Shown here piece by piece: positions 35,607 to 45,046 of a stretch of 64,000 nucleotides of DNA. Source of the DNA: Neptuniibacter marinus. GTDB taxonomy: Bacteria > Pseudomonadota > Gammaproteobacteria > Pseudomonadales > Balneatricaceae. The notes beneath the pieces were generated by a model. The model was not told where the DNA came from. It did no database searches and saw only the letters and a list, made by a program, of their open reading frames with translations. Location of the stretch: positions 62,001 through 126,000 of the forward strand of contig NZ_LUTR01000003.1 in the NCBI RefSeq assembly GCF_001597725.1, written 5' to 3'. A program made the translations under genes and the position numbers. The first letter of the stretch is position 1; every line of letters starts with the position of its first letter.

Positions 35607-36668
35607 TTATATACTGTATGAGTAGCTTAGGCTGAGTGAGCCAAAAGAGTGCCCCTCATCTTGTGCTTTAAATTCTCGACTGCGATGAACTTGTGCAAAT
35701 GAAATTTTCCAGCCATGGTAAAGGGCTGCGATCCCAAAGGCGGTATCACCAACGAGGCTTTTTTTATCAACCGAATGGCTGTCCCTGAAGGTATTTCCAT
35801 CTAAGAAAATATCTTGTACAACCCAGCGTCCATCCATAGATACAAAAGCGTGTACCCCAATATTGTGGTTGCGACTACCGCGCTGGTAGCGACCATCCCC
35901 TAAGCCGGGAGCACTATTATCACCACCGCTGCGTAAGGCGGATGTGCCGAAATCTTGTGGTAGATTCCAGCCGAATCTGACTTCCGCGCCAGCGTTAAGG
36001 TAAGTTGCAACATTACCTAAGCTACCGCCTGCATGGATAATGGTATCGTATTCAAAAAAGGGCGAAAGCTGGCCTTTTACAATACGGTTTTTATGTTCAT
36101 AGACTAGCTGGAAGCCCAGTTCATTTTTAAGTTGGTTATCCCAGCCTTTAAATTTTTTAAAGCCGCGAATGTCATGGATAAAGTCTTGCGCTTCTTGCCC
36201 TAAGGCAAGGGGGCCGACAATACCTAAATTCAGCTCAGCTGTATTCATCTTGTTTTTTGTTCGGCTATGGTAGGCCAAACCACCGTATAGCCATGCGGCA
36301 TAAGGTCTATCATTAGGGTCAATAGTGGTGCGATTGATGTCTTGCGGTGTATACATCTGTTGTCCAAGGCTAATAACTACGTTGCGTTGTAGTTGATTGG
36401 ACGTTTTATCGCTTGGATCAAACAGAGGAAGATATGGGGTGATATCTCTGACCCAACTAGGAAGACTTTCATCATGGAGGTAATCATTCACATTGGGTGA
36501 AACCCAAGCTGCTCTTATACCATTGGTATAGTCCTGATCGGTTTCAGCGAATAGGTCATTTTCAAAATATAAATTAAACGTCCAAGGTGCATTGGACTCC
36601 GCTAAGGCGGTCTGTGTCGTTAGTAATAAAAAACAGGTCGCGGATGCTACGCGGGGTGAAAATATCAC
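35607..36668 (-). CDS. lpxR: Lipid A 3'-O-deacylase-like protein (LpxR family)
   Basis: A 353-residue outer-membrane protein with a signal peptide (ASATCFLLLTTQTALA). The family motif is FENDLFAETDQDYTNGIRAAW; LpxR uses an Asn-Asp pair here and a His, here probably the H in LAYHSRTKNK. It removes the 3'-acyloxyacyl group of lipid A at the outer leaflet in a calcium-dependent manner. The C-terminus (SLSLSYSYSI) fits a barrel end. The start overlaps the stop of the upstream DsbB-like gene by 4 bases (ATGA), so the two are co-translated. Confidence 0.88.
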   Translation of the reverse strand: MIFSPRVASATCFLLLTTQTALAESNAPWTFNLYFENDLFAETDQDYTNGIRAAWVSPNVNDYLHDESLPSWVRDITPYLPLFDPSDKTSNQLQRNVVISLGQQMYTPQDINRTTIDPNDRPYAAWLYGGLAYHSRTKNKMNTAELNLGIVGPLALGQEAQDFIHDIRGFKKFKGWDNQLKNELGFQLVYEHKNRIVKGQLSPFFEYDTIIHAGGSLGNVATYLNAGAEVRFGWNLPQDFGTSALRSGGDNSAPGLGDGRYQRGSRNHNIGVHAFVSMDGRWVVQDIFLDGNTFRDSHSVDKKSLVGDTAFGIAALYHGWKISFAQVHRSREFKAQDEGHSFGSLSLSYSYSI

Positions 36669-37195
36669 AGAAATAGCCCTTTATTTTTTGTGCGGTGGAT
36701 CAGTATTTTCCAACTGATGAAAAAAAGTGCGGCAAATACGATTAGGCATTGTTCTACAATCCCTAGGCCAATAAAGCTTATTTGTTCTACAGGGCACTGG
36801 ATCGCCGCATTAATCAATTCTGTTAGTTTACCAGTTATTGTTGTCTGTTTACTTAAAAGTAGTTCTATAGGTTGTTCGCAGAAAGAGGGTGGAGGCTCCG
36901 TTGACCCGATGGTGTGTTTCCATAAGTGATAACTGGTTGAGGTTATGCCGATAGTGGACAGCAAGAAACTAACAGTTCCGTAAGCCCGTTGCCCAAAGGT
37001 GCGAGGATTGTGAATTAAAGCTATAAAAAAGATTAGGGCGCTGCTTAAAACTAAGAGTTTGGAGATAGAAACTAGTGGACTGCTAATATGAGTAGTGGGG
37101 TCTTGTAGGTTGTAGACAGCATAGATAAAAGCGGCTACACACAATGAAAAGCCTAGGAAGTTAAAGCGGCGATAGATGGGATCTTTAGTACTCAT
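36665..37195 (-). CDS. DsbB-like membrane protein lacking the first CxxC
   Basis: A 176-residue protein with four hydrophobic segments arranged as in DsbB. RRFNFLGFSLCVAAFIYAVY matches the DsbB first helix and FCEQPIELLLSKQ...INAAIQCPVEQ the second periplasmic loop with its redox Cys pair. The first loop, where DsbB has CPLCxxQR, reads SSPLVSISKLL and holds no cysteine. It therefore cannot pass electrons to quinone as DsbB does. It is translationally coupled to lpxR, so it may serve that enzyme. Homology is inferred from layout and weak motifs. Confidence 0.55.
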   Translation of the reverse strand: MSTKDPIYRRFNFLGFSLCVAAFIYAVYNLQDPTTHISSPLVSISKLLVLSSALIFFIALIHNPRTFGQRAYGTVSFLLSTIGITSTSYHLWKHTIGSTEPPPSFCEQPIELLLSKQTTITGKLTELINAAIQCPVEQISFIGLGIVEQCLIVFAALFFISWKILIHRTKNKGLFL

Positions 37196-37274
37196 CTTAT
37201 TCTCTTTAAGTGTTCTACGAACAAGCGCGCCTTAAAAGAACGCTTTCATGTTCGTAGATGTGTAGATTCGCCGG

Positions 37275-37622
37275 TTATTTCTTTTGCCAATTACCGTTTT
37301 GAAGCTGGATATATTGTCCGGCAGGAGTTCGTTGCTGTAAGCGTTGCCCCATACGAATTTCAAAAACGGATCTTTCGACGCCCGCTTTAGATGCTCTATC
37401 TTCGTAAGCAGAGCGACGTTTGTTGTTAATGTTATCCACAAGCTTACGGACATCTGCGGGTGCACTTGAGGTTACAACACCAAGGTAGCCGTTGCTTCTC
37501 TCCCCAATCAAGCCCTGTGATTTGGCGTCATCCATAGAAATCGCCCAAACAGGTGTCGCCATAATTGAGAGCATGAGTGCGAATAGTGCTATAAAATTAC
37601 GTAGGTTTAACTGTTTCATCAC
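37275..37622 (-). CDS. ydbL: YdbL family periplasmic protein
   Basis: 115 residues with a signal peptide (FIALFALMLSIMATPVWA). DUF1318/YdbL features are DAKSQGLIGERSNGYLGVV and ADVRKLVDNINNKRRSAYEDRA. In E. coli, YdbL works with YdbH and YnbE in lipid transport between membranes and is proposed to control YnbE assembly. It is the third gene of that conserved set, 10 bases after ynbE. Confidence 0.93.
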   Translation of the reverse strand: MMKQLNLRNFIALFALMLSIMATPVWAISMDDAKSQGLIGERSNGYLGVVTSSAPADVRKLVDNINNKRRSAYEDRASKAGVERSVFEIRMGQRLQQRTPAGQYIQLQNGNWQKK

Positions 37623-37632
37623 TTAAGCTCCC

Positions 37633-37833
37633 TTAAAAAATATCGCTGTTTTCAGATAGAAGGTCATCAATCTCTCGATCAACTTTAACAAGAATTTCAT
37701 GTTCTATCTTAACATTAAGATTAATTGTGATGGGTTCGCTAGGAACGGCGACTTCAACACGGGGTGAGCATCCGCTAACACCAGCTAACGCAATCAATAG
37801 CGCTATGGGTGGAAGTAAAGAAGTTAGTTTCAT
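37633..37833 (-). CDS. ynbE: YnbE family outer-membrane lipoprotein
   Basis: A 66-residue lipoprotein with lipobox LAGVSGCSP (Cys at ~22) and the conserved SEPITINLNVKIEHEILVKV strand. In E. coli it forms beta-stranded stacks that continue the YdbH bridge to the outer membrane. It lies between ydbH and ydbL as in other gammaproteobacteria. Confidence 0.93.
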   Translation of the reverse strand: MKLTSLLPPIALLIALAGVSGCSPRVEVAVPSEPITINLNVKIEHEILVKVDREIDDLLSENSDIF

Positions 37834-37878
37834 GATCCTTCCTCAATAGTAGCTTATGTAACTTAAGTCTTAATTGCC

Positions 37879-40254
37879 TTAACGATAACGCTTCTCAATT
37901 GTTCTCGTCAATTTATCTGCAAATTGAAGTGTTTTAAGCAGTTTAGGAATATTTTCTTCAACATTAATAGTGAAATCGATGGGGTGGCCGTTATGCCAAT
38001 CTGGATTACTACCTTTTAGACGCGTTGTTAGTAACGCAGTACCATCGGGTTCATAATTAAGTTGAATATTTAATAATTCAAAATGGAAGTTTTCTAAAGC
38101 GTCTATTGCTGTTTTGAGGCCAACGTTAGTGGCCGCGTAAGCTGCAACTGAAGCACTTGGTGAAAATATTATTTTACCTCCAGGTGCTAAACTAAGTAGC
38201 TTGCCATTATTGATGCTTATTTCGCCATCTTTATAACGTAAGGGAAAACTACCTGAGAGTTTCCCCTCGCCTGATAATCCCTGTTGTTGTTCAAGTTTAA
38301 GTACTTCGCCCAAATCAAGCTGTTCAATATCAAGTTGTGTTGCTAGGTCTGGGTTTAACGGATCAAACTCCAGATCCTTTACTTTTATACGTCCACCGAG
38401 TATTTCAGCGGTAAGCGTTTTTAAAGAGACGAGATCACGCCTTTTGCTACGCTCTTGCGTGTAGCTGTAATTTGTACTGACCTTTGTGATCTCAATGCCA
38501 TTTGTAACCTTTCCAAGCTTAATGTTGCCTGTATCAGTTAAGCGTCCAGAGGGGGTAAGTGCTGTTTTGGAATCCAGATCTAGTTGTTCAATAAGTGATT
38601 CGCCCCAGCCAATTGTCGCTGTTCGGATGCTCGTGTTGGCATTGATTGATAGTTGGTTGTTTTTAAATTGACCACTACCCTTATGAAAAAGGCTGCCTGC
38701 TTTAAGGCTAAGTTCTGCTGGTATAGTGAAATATTTCCGCAGGGGCGTGTCGACTGTCGCTAAGCTGATAGGTTTAATTTCCCAGTTAAAGCGGCTGTTG
38801 AACGTTGTTATATCTGTTGCTGTTGTACCATTTATGACGACAGGTAAGTCTGGTGAGCTGAGTGTGTAGTTATGACTGAGTTGTTGTTTGCTTAGTTTGA
38901 ATTCGGTTGACAGATTGATTAGCGGTTGCTGTTTTTTTTGTAGTTGTATATCGACCTTTTGAAGTTCTGCATGGCCTTGTAAGTTGCCTTGCATTAAGTC
39001 TAGTTTTTGCAGATTTAAATTAAGCTCCAGCGGCGCTATAGCTACATCAGGTAAGTTTACCGATGTGGTATTGATCTTGATTTTTAACGGTTGTATTTGT
39101 GGCGATAGGGGAGCTTTCAGTGTTTCTTTTGCAAGGTTTAAATCTACATCAACTGTATTTTGAAACTGGATGTTGAGCTTTTGAATAGGCTGGTTTAAGG
39201 CAGCATGATTGATATTGAGCAGGGTGAGCGTGCTTGTTTTATCGATGGATGCCTTTAAGTGACTGAGCGAAAAATTTATATGCCCATTAATTTCAGCTTT
39301 CGCTTGCTCGATCTCTGGTGTCGGGTTAACAACGCTTAGGTTCGCATTTATCTGTTGCTGCGTTTGTATACTGCCTAGAAGGGCGTCAGGGGTGAACTGG
39401 GTGCGTAGTGGGAAGCTGGTAATTCCTTGGGTTTTAAGTTGACCATTGATTATTAAAGGGTTCTCTGCGCTACGCTGTTTAGCAATAGTGCTGGTTAGTG
39501 TGGGGAATAGTTTGTTTTTCCAGCGCTGTAATCCCGCGACATCTATATGCTGGGTTGAATTCAATTGGAGTTGGTCGGTATAAGAAAGTGCGCCATCTAT
39601 AGTGATAAATGGATTATCATTTTCCAGAAGCCGTAGGTAAAAATGGTTATCGTAACCGAGTTTTAGATCGCCCCAGCCTAGGTTTTTATTGTTGCGGTAG
39701 TGCTTTACGCGGCTATAGAGTTCTTCGCCATCAAAAAGTAGCGCACCGCTAAAATGCCAATCAGCCGTATCGGAGGGGTAATCTAGGTTGAGATTAAGCT
39801 CGCCCACTTGGATAAGATCAACAGGTATTTTTTTGAACCATTGTTGAGGTAGACGATTACTTAGGTCGATAAGATCGTTACTTTCTTCTGTTGTTTCAAT
39901 GCTATCTGTTAAGTAAGTGATAGTAATATCAGATTGGGGTAACTGTACTAAGCTCAGGCGCTGATGTAGATACAGATCAACAGGGTTAAAGCGGACTAAA
40001 ATATTTTCTGTTGATAAGGTGATGAGCTTGTCGGTTTGGTTTTTTTGTAATTTGAGCTTTTCTATCCGTAATGTGTCCCAGCTTGGCGGCTCCATCACTA
40101 ACTCAATATGGGAGAAATTCTGTTCTTGTAACCAGTGTTCCAGCCCTTTTTGCGCGAGTATAGGTGACAGGAAATAGAGGGCAACAGGGAGAATAAGCAG
40201 AAAAGTTAAACAGGAAGACAGTAGCCACCAAAGTAGCTTAGTGCGCTTTCGCAT
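37879..40254 (-). CDS. ydbH: YdbH family AsmA-like intermembrane phospholipid transport protein
   Basis: A 791-residue protein with a single N-terminal membrane helix (LLWWLLSSCLTFLLILPVALYF) and a long periplasmic beta-rich body, as in TamB/YhdP/YdbH. The C-terminal part (EGKLSGSFPLRYKDGEISINNG) is characteristic of YdbH. It is slightly shorter than the E. coli protein. It forms a hydrophobic groove for phospholipid movement to the outer membrane, partly redundant with TamB and YhdP. It starts the ydbH-ynbE-ydbL unit. Confidence 0.92.
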   Translation of the reverse strand: MRKRTKLLWWLLSSCLTFLLILPVALYFLSPILAQKGLEHWLQEQNFSHIELVMEPPSWDTLRIEKLKLQKNQTDKLITLSTENILVRFNPVDLYLHQRLSLVQLPQSDITITYLTDSIETTEESNDLIDLSNRLPQQWFKKIPVDLIQVGELNLNLDYPSDTADWHFSGALLFDGEELYSRVKHYRNNKNLGWGDLKLGYDNHFYLRLLENDNPFITIDGALSYTDQLQLNSTQHIDVAGLQRWKNKLFPTLTSTIAKQRSAENPLIINGQLKTQGITSFPLRTQFTPDALLGSIQTQQQINANLSVVNPTPEIEQAKAEINGHINFSLSHLKASIDKTSTLTLLNINHAALNQPIQKLNIQFQNTVDVDLNLAKETLKAPLSPQIQPLKIKINTTSVNLPDVAIAPLELNLNLQKLDLMQGNLQGHAELQKVDIQLQKKQQPLINLSTEFKLSKQQLSHNYTLSSPDLPVVINGTTATDITTFNSRFNWEIKPISLATVDTPLRKYFTIPAELSLKAGSLFHKGSGQFKNNQLSINANTSIRTATIGWGESLIEQLDLDSKTALTPSGRLTDTGNIKLGKVTNGIEITKVSTNYSYTQERSKRRDLVSLKTLTAEILGGRIKVKDLEFDPLNPDLATQLDIEQLDLGEVLKLEQQQGLSGEGKLSGSFPLRYKDGEISINNGKLLSLAPGGKIIFSPSASVAAYAATNVGLKTAIDALENFHFELLNIQLNYEPDGTALLTTRLKGSNPDWHNGHPIDFTINVEENIPKLLKTLQFADKLTRTIEKRYR

Positions 40255-40281
40255 ACTGCCTCCACTTTGTTTTCATCGTTA

Positions 40282-40692
40282 TTAGGCCGATTCGAGATCT
40301 AAATCGTACAGTCTCTCGACCGCATCTTTTAGATGAAAAATAATTTGAGTGTATTGATCGGTATCGTTTTCAATATCTATGTCACCAAGTCTATCCGCGG
40401 TTTCTTCAAGAGATTCACCGCGATTATCTATGCCTTTATCACCCAACAACCAATACATTAGGCCATATATCTCTTTAACGGAGCCAACTTGATCAAGATC
40501 TTCTATTATTTCATCACGAAGTTTAGTCAACAGTGCCATTAAAGGGGCGCTGTTGTCAGTTTCTAAATATAGTTCTAAAAGTTCAGCGGCGGTTGATATC
40601 CCATAATCTTCTGAGTTGATCATAGTGATCCCCCCATCTATTTTTTCTAGGGTGGGGGAATCTGTTTGGTAGTTTTTAATTAAATACGACAT
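40282..40692 (-). CDS. Hypothetical acidic protein
   Basis: 136 residues from ATG 40692, or 114 from ATG 40623, which has GGGGGG upstream. It is strongly acidic and mostly helical (AELLELYLETDNSAPLMALL, TQIIFHLKDAVERLYDLD), with no signal or membrane helix. I do not recognise it. The longer form overlaps the methyltransferase stop by one base, which suggests coupling. It lies 27 bases before ydbH on the same strand. Confidence 0.65.
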   Translation of the reverse strand: MSYLIKNYQTDSPTLEKIDGGITMINSEDYGISTAAELLELYLETDNSAPLMALLTKLRDEIIEDLDQVGSVKEIYGLMYWLLGDKGIDNRGESLEETADRLGDIDIENDTDQYTQIIFHLKDAVERLYDLDLESA

Positions 40693-41330
40693 TATCGAAT
40701 TTTCCTCACCACATTCATTCCATCTCTTACGGTAAGGAATAAGTTTTCAACATTAGGGTCTGAGGCAATCTCTTTGTTAAGATCAACTAGCACATCATCT
40801 ATATCGGACTCGGGTTGTAATACCTTACCTGACCACAGCATATTATCTAAAACAATAAGTCCGCCTGGGCGAGTCATTTCTAGCACTTTATGATAGTAAT
40901 TTAGGTAGTTACGTTTATCAGCATCAATAAAGGTAAAGTCTAACGGGGTGTCGAGAGTCTCTATAGTTTCCAGCGCTTTACCAAATATAACTTCAATTTT
41001 ATGACCGTGAGGGCTGCGGTCAAAAAAGGTCTGTGCAAATTCTATGGCGCGTGGGTTTGTTTCACAGCAGATTATTTTGCCATCTTCAGGCATCCCCTCA
41101 GCAATAGATAATGCTGAGTAACCGGTAAACATGCCAATCTCTAATACATTTTTAGGCTGGTGGAGCTGAGCTAATAATTTAAGCGTACGCCCCACTAGAC
41201 GGCCCGATAGCTTTTGCGGCCAACCCATATTTTTATTAGTTTCATCAATTAACTCCTGTAAAAGTTCAGGTTCAGGAGTTGTACTTTGAAAGGCATAATC
41301 TTCAACGGCTTCGTTTACCAGAAATTCCAC
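40692..41330 (-). CDS. SAM-dependent O-methyltransferase (catechol/caffeoyl-CoA type)
   Basis: A 212-residue class I methyltransferase of the family of catechol and caffeoyl-CoA O-methyltransferases. The SAM motif is VLEIGMFTGYSALSIAEGMP. The metal/substrate motif DFTFIDADKRNYLNYY and IVLDNMLWSG complete the domain. It is cytosolic and Mg-dependent by family. Substrate unknown; such enzymes methylate small catechols. It lies 15 bases after a small secreted-protein gene. Confidence 0.9.
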   Translation of the reverse strand: MEFLVNEAVEDYAFQSTTPEPELLQELIDETNKNMGWPQKLSGRLVGRTLKLLAQLHQPKNVLEIGMFTGYSALSIAEGMPEDGKIICCETNPRAIEFAQTFFDRSPHGHKIEVIFGKALETIETLDTPLDFTFIDADKRNYLNYYHKVLEMTRPGGLIVLDNMLWSGKVLQPESDIDDVLVDLNKEIASDPNVENLFLTVRDGMNVVRKIR

Positions 41331-41345
41331 GTATATCTTCTCTGT

Positions 41346-41681
41346 CTATGGCTTTTCAGCCCTTAATATCACTTTACTGGCCCAGACATTTAGCAGGGGA
41401 CTGCCGTCAACAGGGCTCAATTCAAATTGGCAGATAATAATATCACTTTCTGGGCACTGCTTGATAATGGCTTTTGCATTGGCAGGGGCTGGGCGGCAGC
41501 CTGTTTTTGGTGGCGTTCCTACAGCATACAGTGACCAGTGTAGAAGTTGCTTATATTGATCGAGGGTATCGCAGACGGTATAGCTGTCTTCAATAACACT
41601 ATAAGTGGGCGTAGGCTCAGAATATGTTGGCAGCGGTAACACGAGAAAAAGCCATAAGAACCAGATTACTTTTAGCATCAA
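41346..41681 (-). CDS. Hypothetical exported protein
   Basis: 111 residues with a signal peptide (IWFLWLFLVLPLPTYS). The mature part has four cysteines (CDTLDQ, TGCRPAP, KQCPES, IICQF), fitting two disulfides in the periplasm. I recognise no family. It is probably the first gene of the minus-strand run through the methyltransferase to ydbL. Confidence 0.6.
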   Translation of the reverse strand: MMLKVIWFLWLFLVLPLPTYSEPTPTYSVIEDSYTVCDTLDQYKQLLHWSLYAVGTPPKTGCRPAPANAKAIIKQCPESDIIICQFELSPVDGSPLLNVWASKVILRAEKP

Positions 41682-41856
41682 AATTCCTCTAGAGCATAAG
41701 TTTGCATCTTCATTATAGAGCGCTGAGTGGTAGAAAGCCTGATCGATTTTTACATTTATGGCTTGTGCTTTTGTATCCGTACCAACAGTCAGTTAACAGC
41801 TATAGATAAAAGCCTTACAATGCGATCTGATTTATTACTTTTATTGGAGTATCGGC

Positions 41857-42216
41857 GTGCCTATTATTGATCCACTGATTATTTTCTTAGTGACAGGGGT
41901 TGTTTCTATGTCTGCTGCATTGAGTGCAGGGGCGTTAAATAAACTGTCTGAAGAGGAGAAACCCCCGTTTGCGAGTACGCGTAACGGTATGGTGACTATT
42001 GTTATGTTGGGCAATATTGCAGCCTTAACTCTTGTTTTCTCTGCTGCTTACGGATTTATCAATTTGGAATGGTGGATCGCATTACTTTGTGTCTTTATCT
42101 CCTTCCCTGTTGTTCATGTCATAGTGATTCAACAGATGTTTGGTGAATTTAAGGCATTAATGTTGACCTCGCCTTTAGTTATTCTTTCTATCCCTGTTTT
42201 ATATTTATATTGGTAA
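41857..42216 (+). CDS. Hypothetical inner-membrane protein
   Basis: 119 residues with four predicted membrane helices (PLIIFLVTGVVSMSAALSAG, MVTIVMLGNIAALTLVFSAA, WWIALLCVFISFPVVHVIVI, LVILSIPVLYLYW). The start is GTG 41857 with TTGGAG seven bases upstream. It lies 4 bases before rmuC and is probably cotranscribed. No family recognised. Confidence 0.7.
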   Translation: MPIIDPLIIFLVTGVVSMSAALSAGALNKLSEEEKPPFASTRNGMVTIVMLGNIAALTLVFSAAYGFINLEWWIALLCVFISFPVVHVIVIQQMFGEFKALMLTSPLVILSIPVLYLYW

Positions 42217-42220
42217 TTTA

Positions 42221-43708
42221 ATGATGCCATCGCTAACACAGCTTGATGTAGGAAATTTGTTAATAGGTACTGTAGCTGGGTTGGTTGTGGCGGTTGTTGT
42301 TGCCAAATTAATATTTTCTTCGTTGCGCCGCCAATTGAGTGAGCGTAATGAGCAGTTAGAACAAACGCTGCTGCAAGCTCAAGGGACACTAGAAACTGAG
42401 CGACAGGAGCATACCCAGCTTAATTCTGAGTTTCAGCAACTGAATGAACGTCATCATCGTTTGGATATGCAGCGGGCTCGGTTAGAGGAGCGTTTGGCCT
42501 ATATAGAACCTTTGCTAGACAACTTAGTGACAGAAAAAAACAAATTAGAAAAAAAGTTGGAACAAACTGTTTTCCAGTTATCAGATCGTTGCGAAGTGGT
42601 TGCGGAGTTGGAAACGCGTTTAGATGCAGAAAGAGAGGCGCAAGCAGAGAAACTAGCGACATTAGAAAAAGCGCGCGAGCAGTTAAAGCAAGAATTTCAA
42701 AATCTGGCCAACCGTATTTTTGATGAAAAAACCCAGCGTTTTTCTGAGACGAGTAAAGAAAACTTAGGCCATCTCTTAACCCCCTTACGTGAGCAGCTTG
42801 GCGATTTTAAGCGCCGTGTCGAAGATGTGTACGATAAAGAAACGAAAGACAGACAAGCCTTATACACACAAATTAGCCAGCTGAAACAGCTTAATCAGCA
42901 GATGAGTGAAGATGCGGTTAACCTGACGAATGCTTTAAAAGGCGAGAGTAAGACCCAAGGGAACTGGGGTGAAGTCATCTTAGAGAGAGTCCTAGAAGAG
43001 TCTGGCTTACGCAAAGGGAGTGAGTTCGAATTACAGGTAAATGCATCACAGGAGGGTAAGCGCTACCAGCCAGATGCAATTATCCATCTACCTGATGGTA
43101 AAGATGTGATTGTGGATTCTAAAGTCTCTTTAACTGCCTACGAGCAGTATTGCTCTGCCGATACATCTAAAGGTGAGAATGACCCAAGGCAGCGTTTTTT
43201 AAGAGAGCACCTTCTGTCGATTCGGGGCCATATTAAAGGCTTGAGTGATAAGGCTTACCAAACGCTAGAGGGTGTTCGCTCTCTTGATTTTGTACTGCTG
43301 TTTGTTCCTATCGAAGGCGCATTTCTATTGGCTTTAGAGAAAGAGCCTAATCTTTTTAAAGAAGCTTTTGACCGAAATATCATGTTAGTTAGTCCATCCA
43401 CATTGATGGTTACGCTACGTACAATTCATAATATTTGGCGTTATGAACATCAAAATCAAAATGCGAAAGAGATTGCACAGCGGGGTGGGGAACTGCATGA
43501 TAAGTTTGTCGGCTTTGTTGAATCTATTGACGATATAGGTCGTAACCTACATAAAACTCAACAGGCTTTTGATACAGCTCATAAACGTCTTAGCAGTGGG
43601 CGAGGTAATTTAGTGAATCAAGTGGCTATGCTGCAAAAGCTGGGAGCTGAAGGGAAGAAAAAACTCAGTTCCGATCTATTGGCGCGGGCATCAGAAACGG
43701 ATCAATAA
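42221..43708 (+). CDS. rmuC: DNA recombination protein RmuC
   Basis: A 495-residue protein with an N-terminal membrane helix (LIGTVAGLVVAVVVAKLIF), a long coiled coil (~35-190) and the RmuC nuclease-like domain: GNWGEVILERVLEESGL, YQPDAIIHLPDGKDVIVDSK and FVLLFVPIEGAFLLAL. RmuC limits DNA inversions at short inverted repeats. It overlaps the next gene by one base (TAATG). Confidence 0.96.
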   Translation: MMPSLTQLDVGNLLIGTVAGLVVAVVVAKLIFSSLRRQLSERNEQLEQTLLQAQGTLETERQEHTQLNSEFQQLNERHHRLDMQRARLEERLAYIEPLLDNLVTEKNKLEKKLEQTVFQLSDRCEVVAELETRLDAEREAQAEKLATLEKAREQLKQEFQNLANRIFDEKTQRFSETSKENLGHLLTPLREQLGDFKRRVEDVYDKETKDRQALYTQISQLKQLNQQMSEDAVNLTNALKGESKTQGNWGEVILERVLEESGLRKGSEFELQVNASQEGKRYQPDAIIHLPDGKDVIVDSKVSLTAYEQYCSADTSKGENDPRQRFLREHLLSIRGHIKGLSDKAYQTLEGVRSLDFVLLFVPIEGAFLLALEKEPNLFKEAFDRNIMLVSPSTLMVTLRTIHNIWRYEHQNQNAKEIAQRGGELHDKFVGFVESIDDIGRNLHKTQQAFDTAHKRLSSGRGNLVNQVAMLQKLGAEGKKKLSSDLLARASETDQ

Positions 43709-44343
43709 TGAAATCAATCATTGGTTACGGCTCACTGCTGTCTGAACGCTCTGCACGGGAAACGGTACCGAGTCTAGAAAACTTCCGCATTGTTGAAGTA
43801 TCAGGTTATAAACGAGTTTTTAATAAGGTTGGGGTGGTTTTCTTTAGCCGCCACAATGCCACGGCGGATTCACAAGAGATTGCTTGCTGTTCTACGCTTG
43901 AAGCTAGGGATTCAACGATCATCTGTTCACAGTTTGAATGTAGTGATGATGCTTATTATGCGCTCTATGAGCGAGAGCATCGTTATGATTGGTTGGAAGT
44001 CGATACGTTTCATCCCGAAGAGGGAGTTTCGAGAGGCTTTATGTGCACGACCAATACAGATACTGCATATAGGAAAACTAAATGCGCCTCTGAGCAGGAA
44101 TATTATGAGCGTGTCGGCCAATACTACAGTGGCCAATTATGGCGTAATGATATTTTGCCTTTCCCCCGTTATTTAGCTTTCTGTTTGCAAGCTGCTGAGG
44201 GGCAAGGTGCCGAAGTGCTCGATAACTTTTTAGACTCTTCCTTTCTTGCGGATGGGAATACCTCCATAAGAGCCTACCTGAAAGAAGCGCCCCATCTTGA
44301 AAACTGGCGCGAAATGGATACAGGTTATAGTTACCGTCGTTAA
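43708..44343 (+). CDS. Gamma-glutamylcyclotransferase-fold protein
   Basis: A 211-residue protein beginning MKSIIGYGSLLS, the signature of the GGCT/AIG2 fold. An acidic region (CSDDAYYALYEREHRYDW) holds the probable catalytic Glu. The family includes gamma-glutamylcyclotransferases and glutathione-degrading enzymes. Substrate is not determined by sequence. It shares TAATG with the rmuC stop, so it is translationally coupled to it. Confidence 0.75.
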   Translation: MKSIIGYGSLLSERSARETVPSLENFRIVEVSGYKRVFNKVGVVFFSRHNATADSQEIACCSTLEARDSTIICSQFECSDDAYYALYEREHRYDWLEVDTFHPEEGVSRGFMCTTNTDTAYRKTKCASEQEYYERVGQYYSGQLWRNDILPFPRYLAFCLQAAEGQGAEVLDNFLDSSFLADGNTSIRAYLKEAPHLENWREMDTGYSYRR

Positions 44344-45004
44344 GTGCTGCCCTTGTAGTAGATCTTAGTTCTCTTTGTCTTGATGGCTCACGGCATAGGA
44401 GTGAGCTATTTCTATTGTGTTGGCGGGACTTGCCTTGTGCTTCTAGAACTGAACGAGTGTGTATTGGGCTAACTCAGATCCTTTTTACCTGCATTACTGT
44501 GATGGAATGCTCCGACCTATTGCCTGAAAAAATGGTGTTTTTCTCGGCAAACTGAAACTGATTCATAGTTAAAAGCCGGAATTAAAATTTAATTTAAGTG
44601 TCCTTTAATTTTTTAAAAATAATCAAAACCTAATTTTGATAATTGTGCGAATATTCAATATTTAAATTTGATATTTACGTGAATAATCAAATTTGGATTT
44701 TGATCTCTGTTGGATTATTCAAAAATTGATTTTGATTTGTTGTTAAAATATCAATATTAAATTTTGATTTTTAATATATTTTTAACCTGTTGAATAAGCA
44801 GTGTATATTTATTGTACGATTTTGTTTTATCTGTTTAGATTGCGCTAGTGTTTTGAAATATTTGAATTTTTTTCCTAATATATATTTTTGTTTGGCCGAT
44901 AAGTAAAATAGAGTGAATTTATTGCGATGCTTTATAGATATAAAATAAAGAGTCAAAATATAAAAAAATTCATCGAAAATAGGTTGGTTTATTAATGGTA
45001 ATAA
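44344..45004. other. AT-rich intergenic region with TTTTGAT palindromes upstream of ftsA
   Basis: 660 bases without a convincing gene. From about 44581 to 44790 the DNA is almost all A and T and carries repeated ATTTTGAT/ATCAAAAT motifs. ATCAAAA (44622-44628) and TTTTGAT (44634-44640) make one palindrome. AAATTTGAT at about 44664 and ATCAAATTT at about 44686 make another. Further TTTTGAT copies occur near 44699, 44731 and 44762. It may bind an H-NS/MvaT-like silencer or a cell-cycle regulator of ftsA, but no such link is known to me. Confidence 0.7.
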
Positions 45005-45046
45005 GTGAAAATAAGGCAGCCTATAATTAATGTACGGCGTGTGAAT

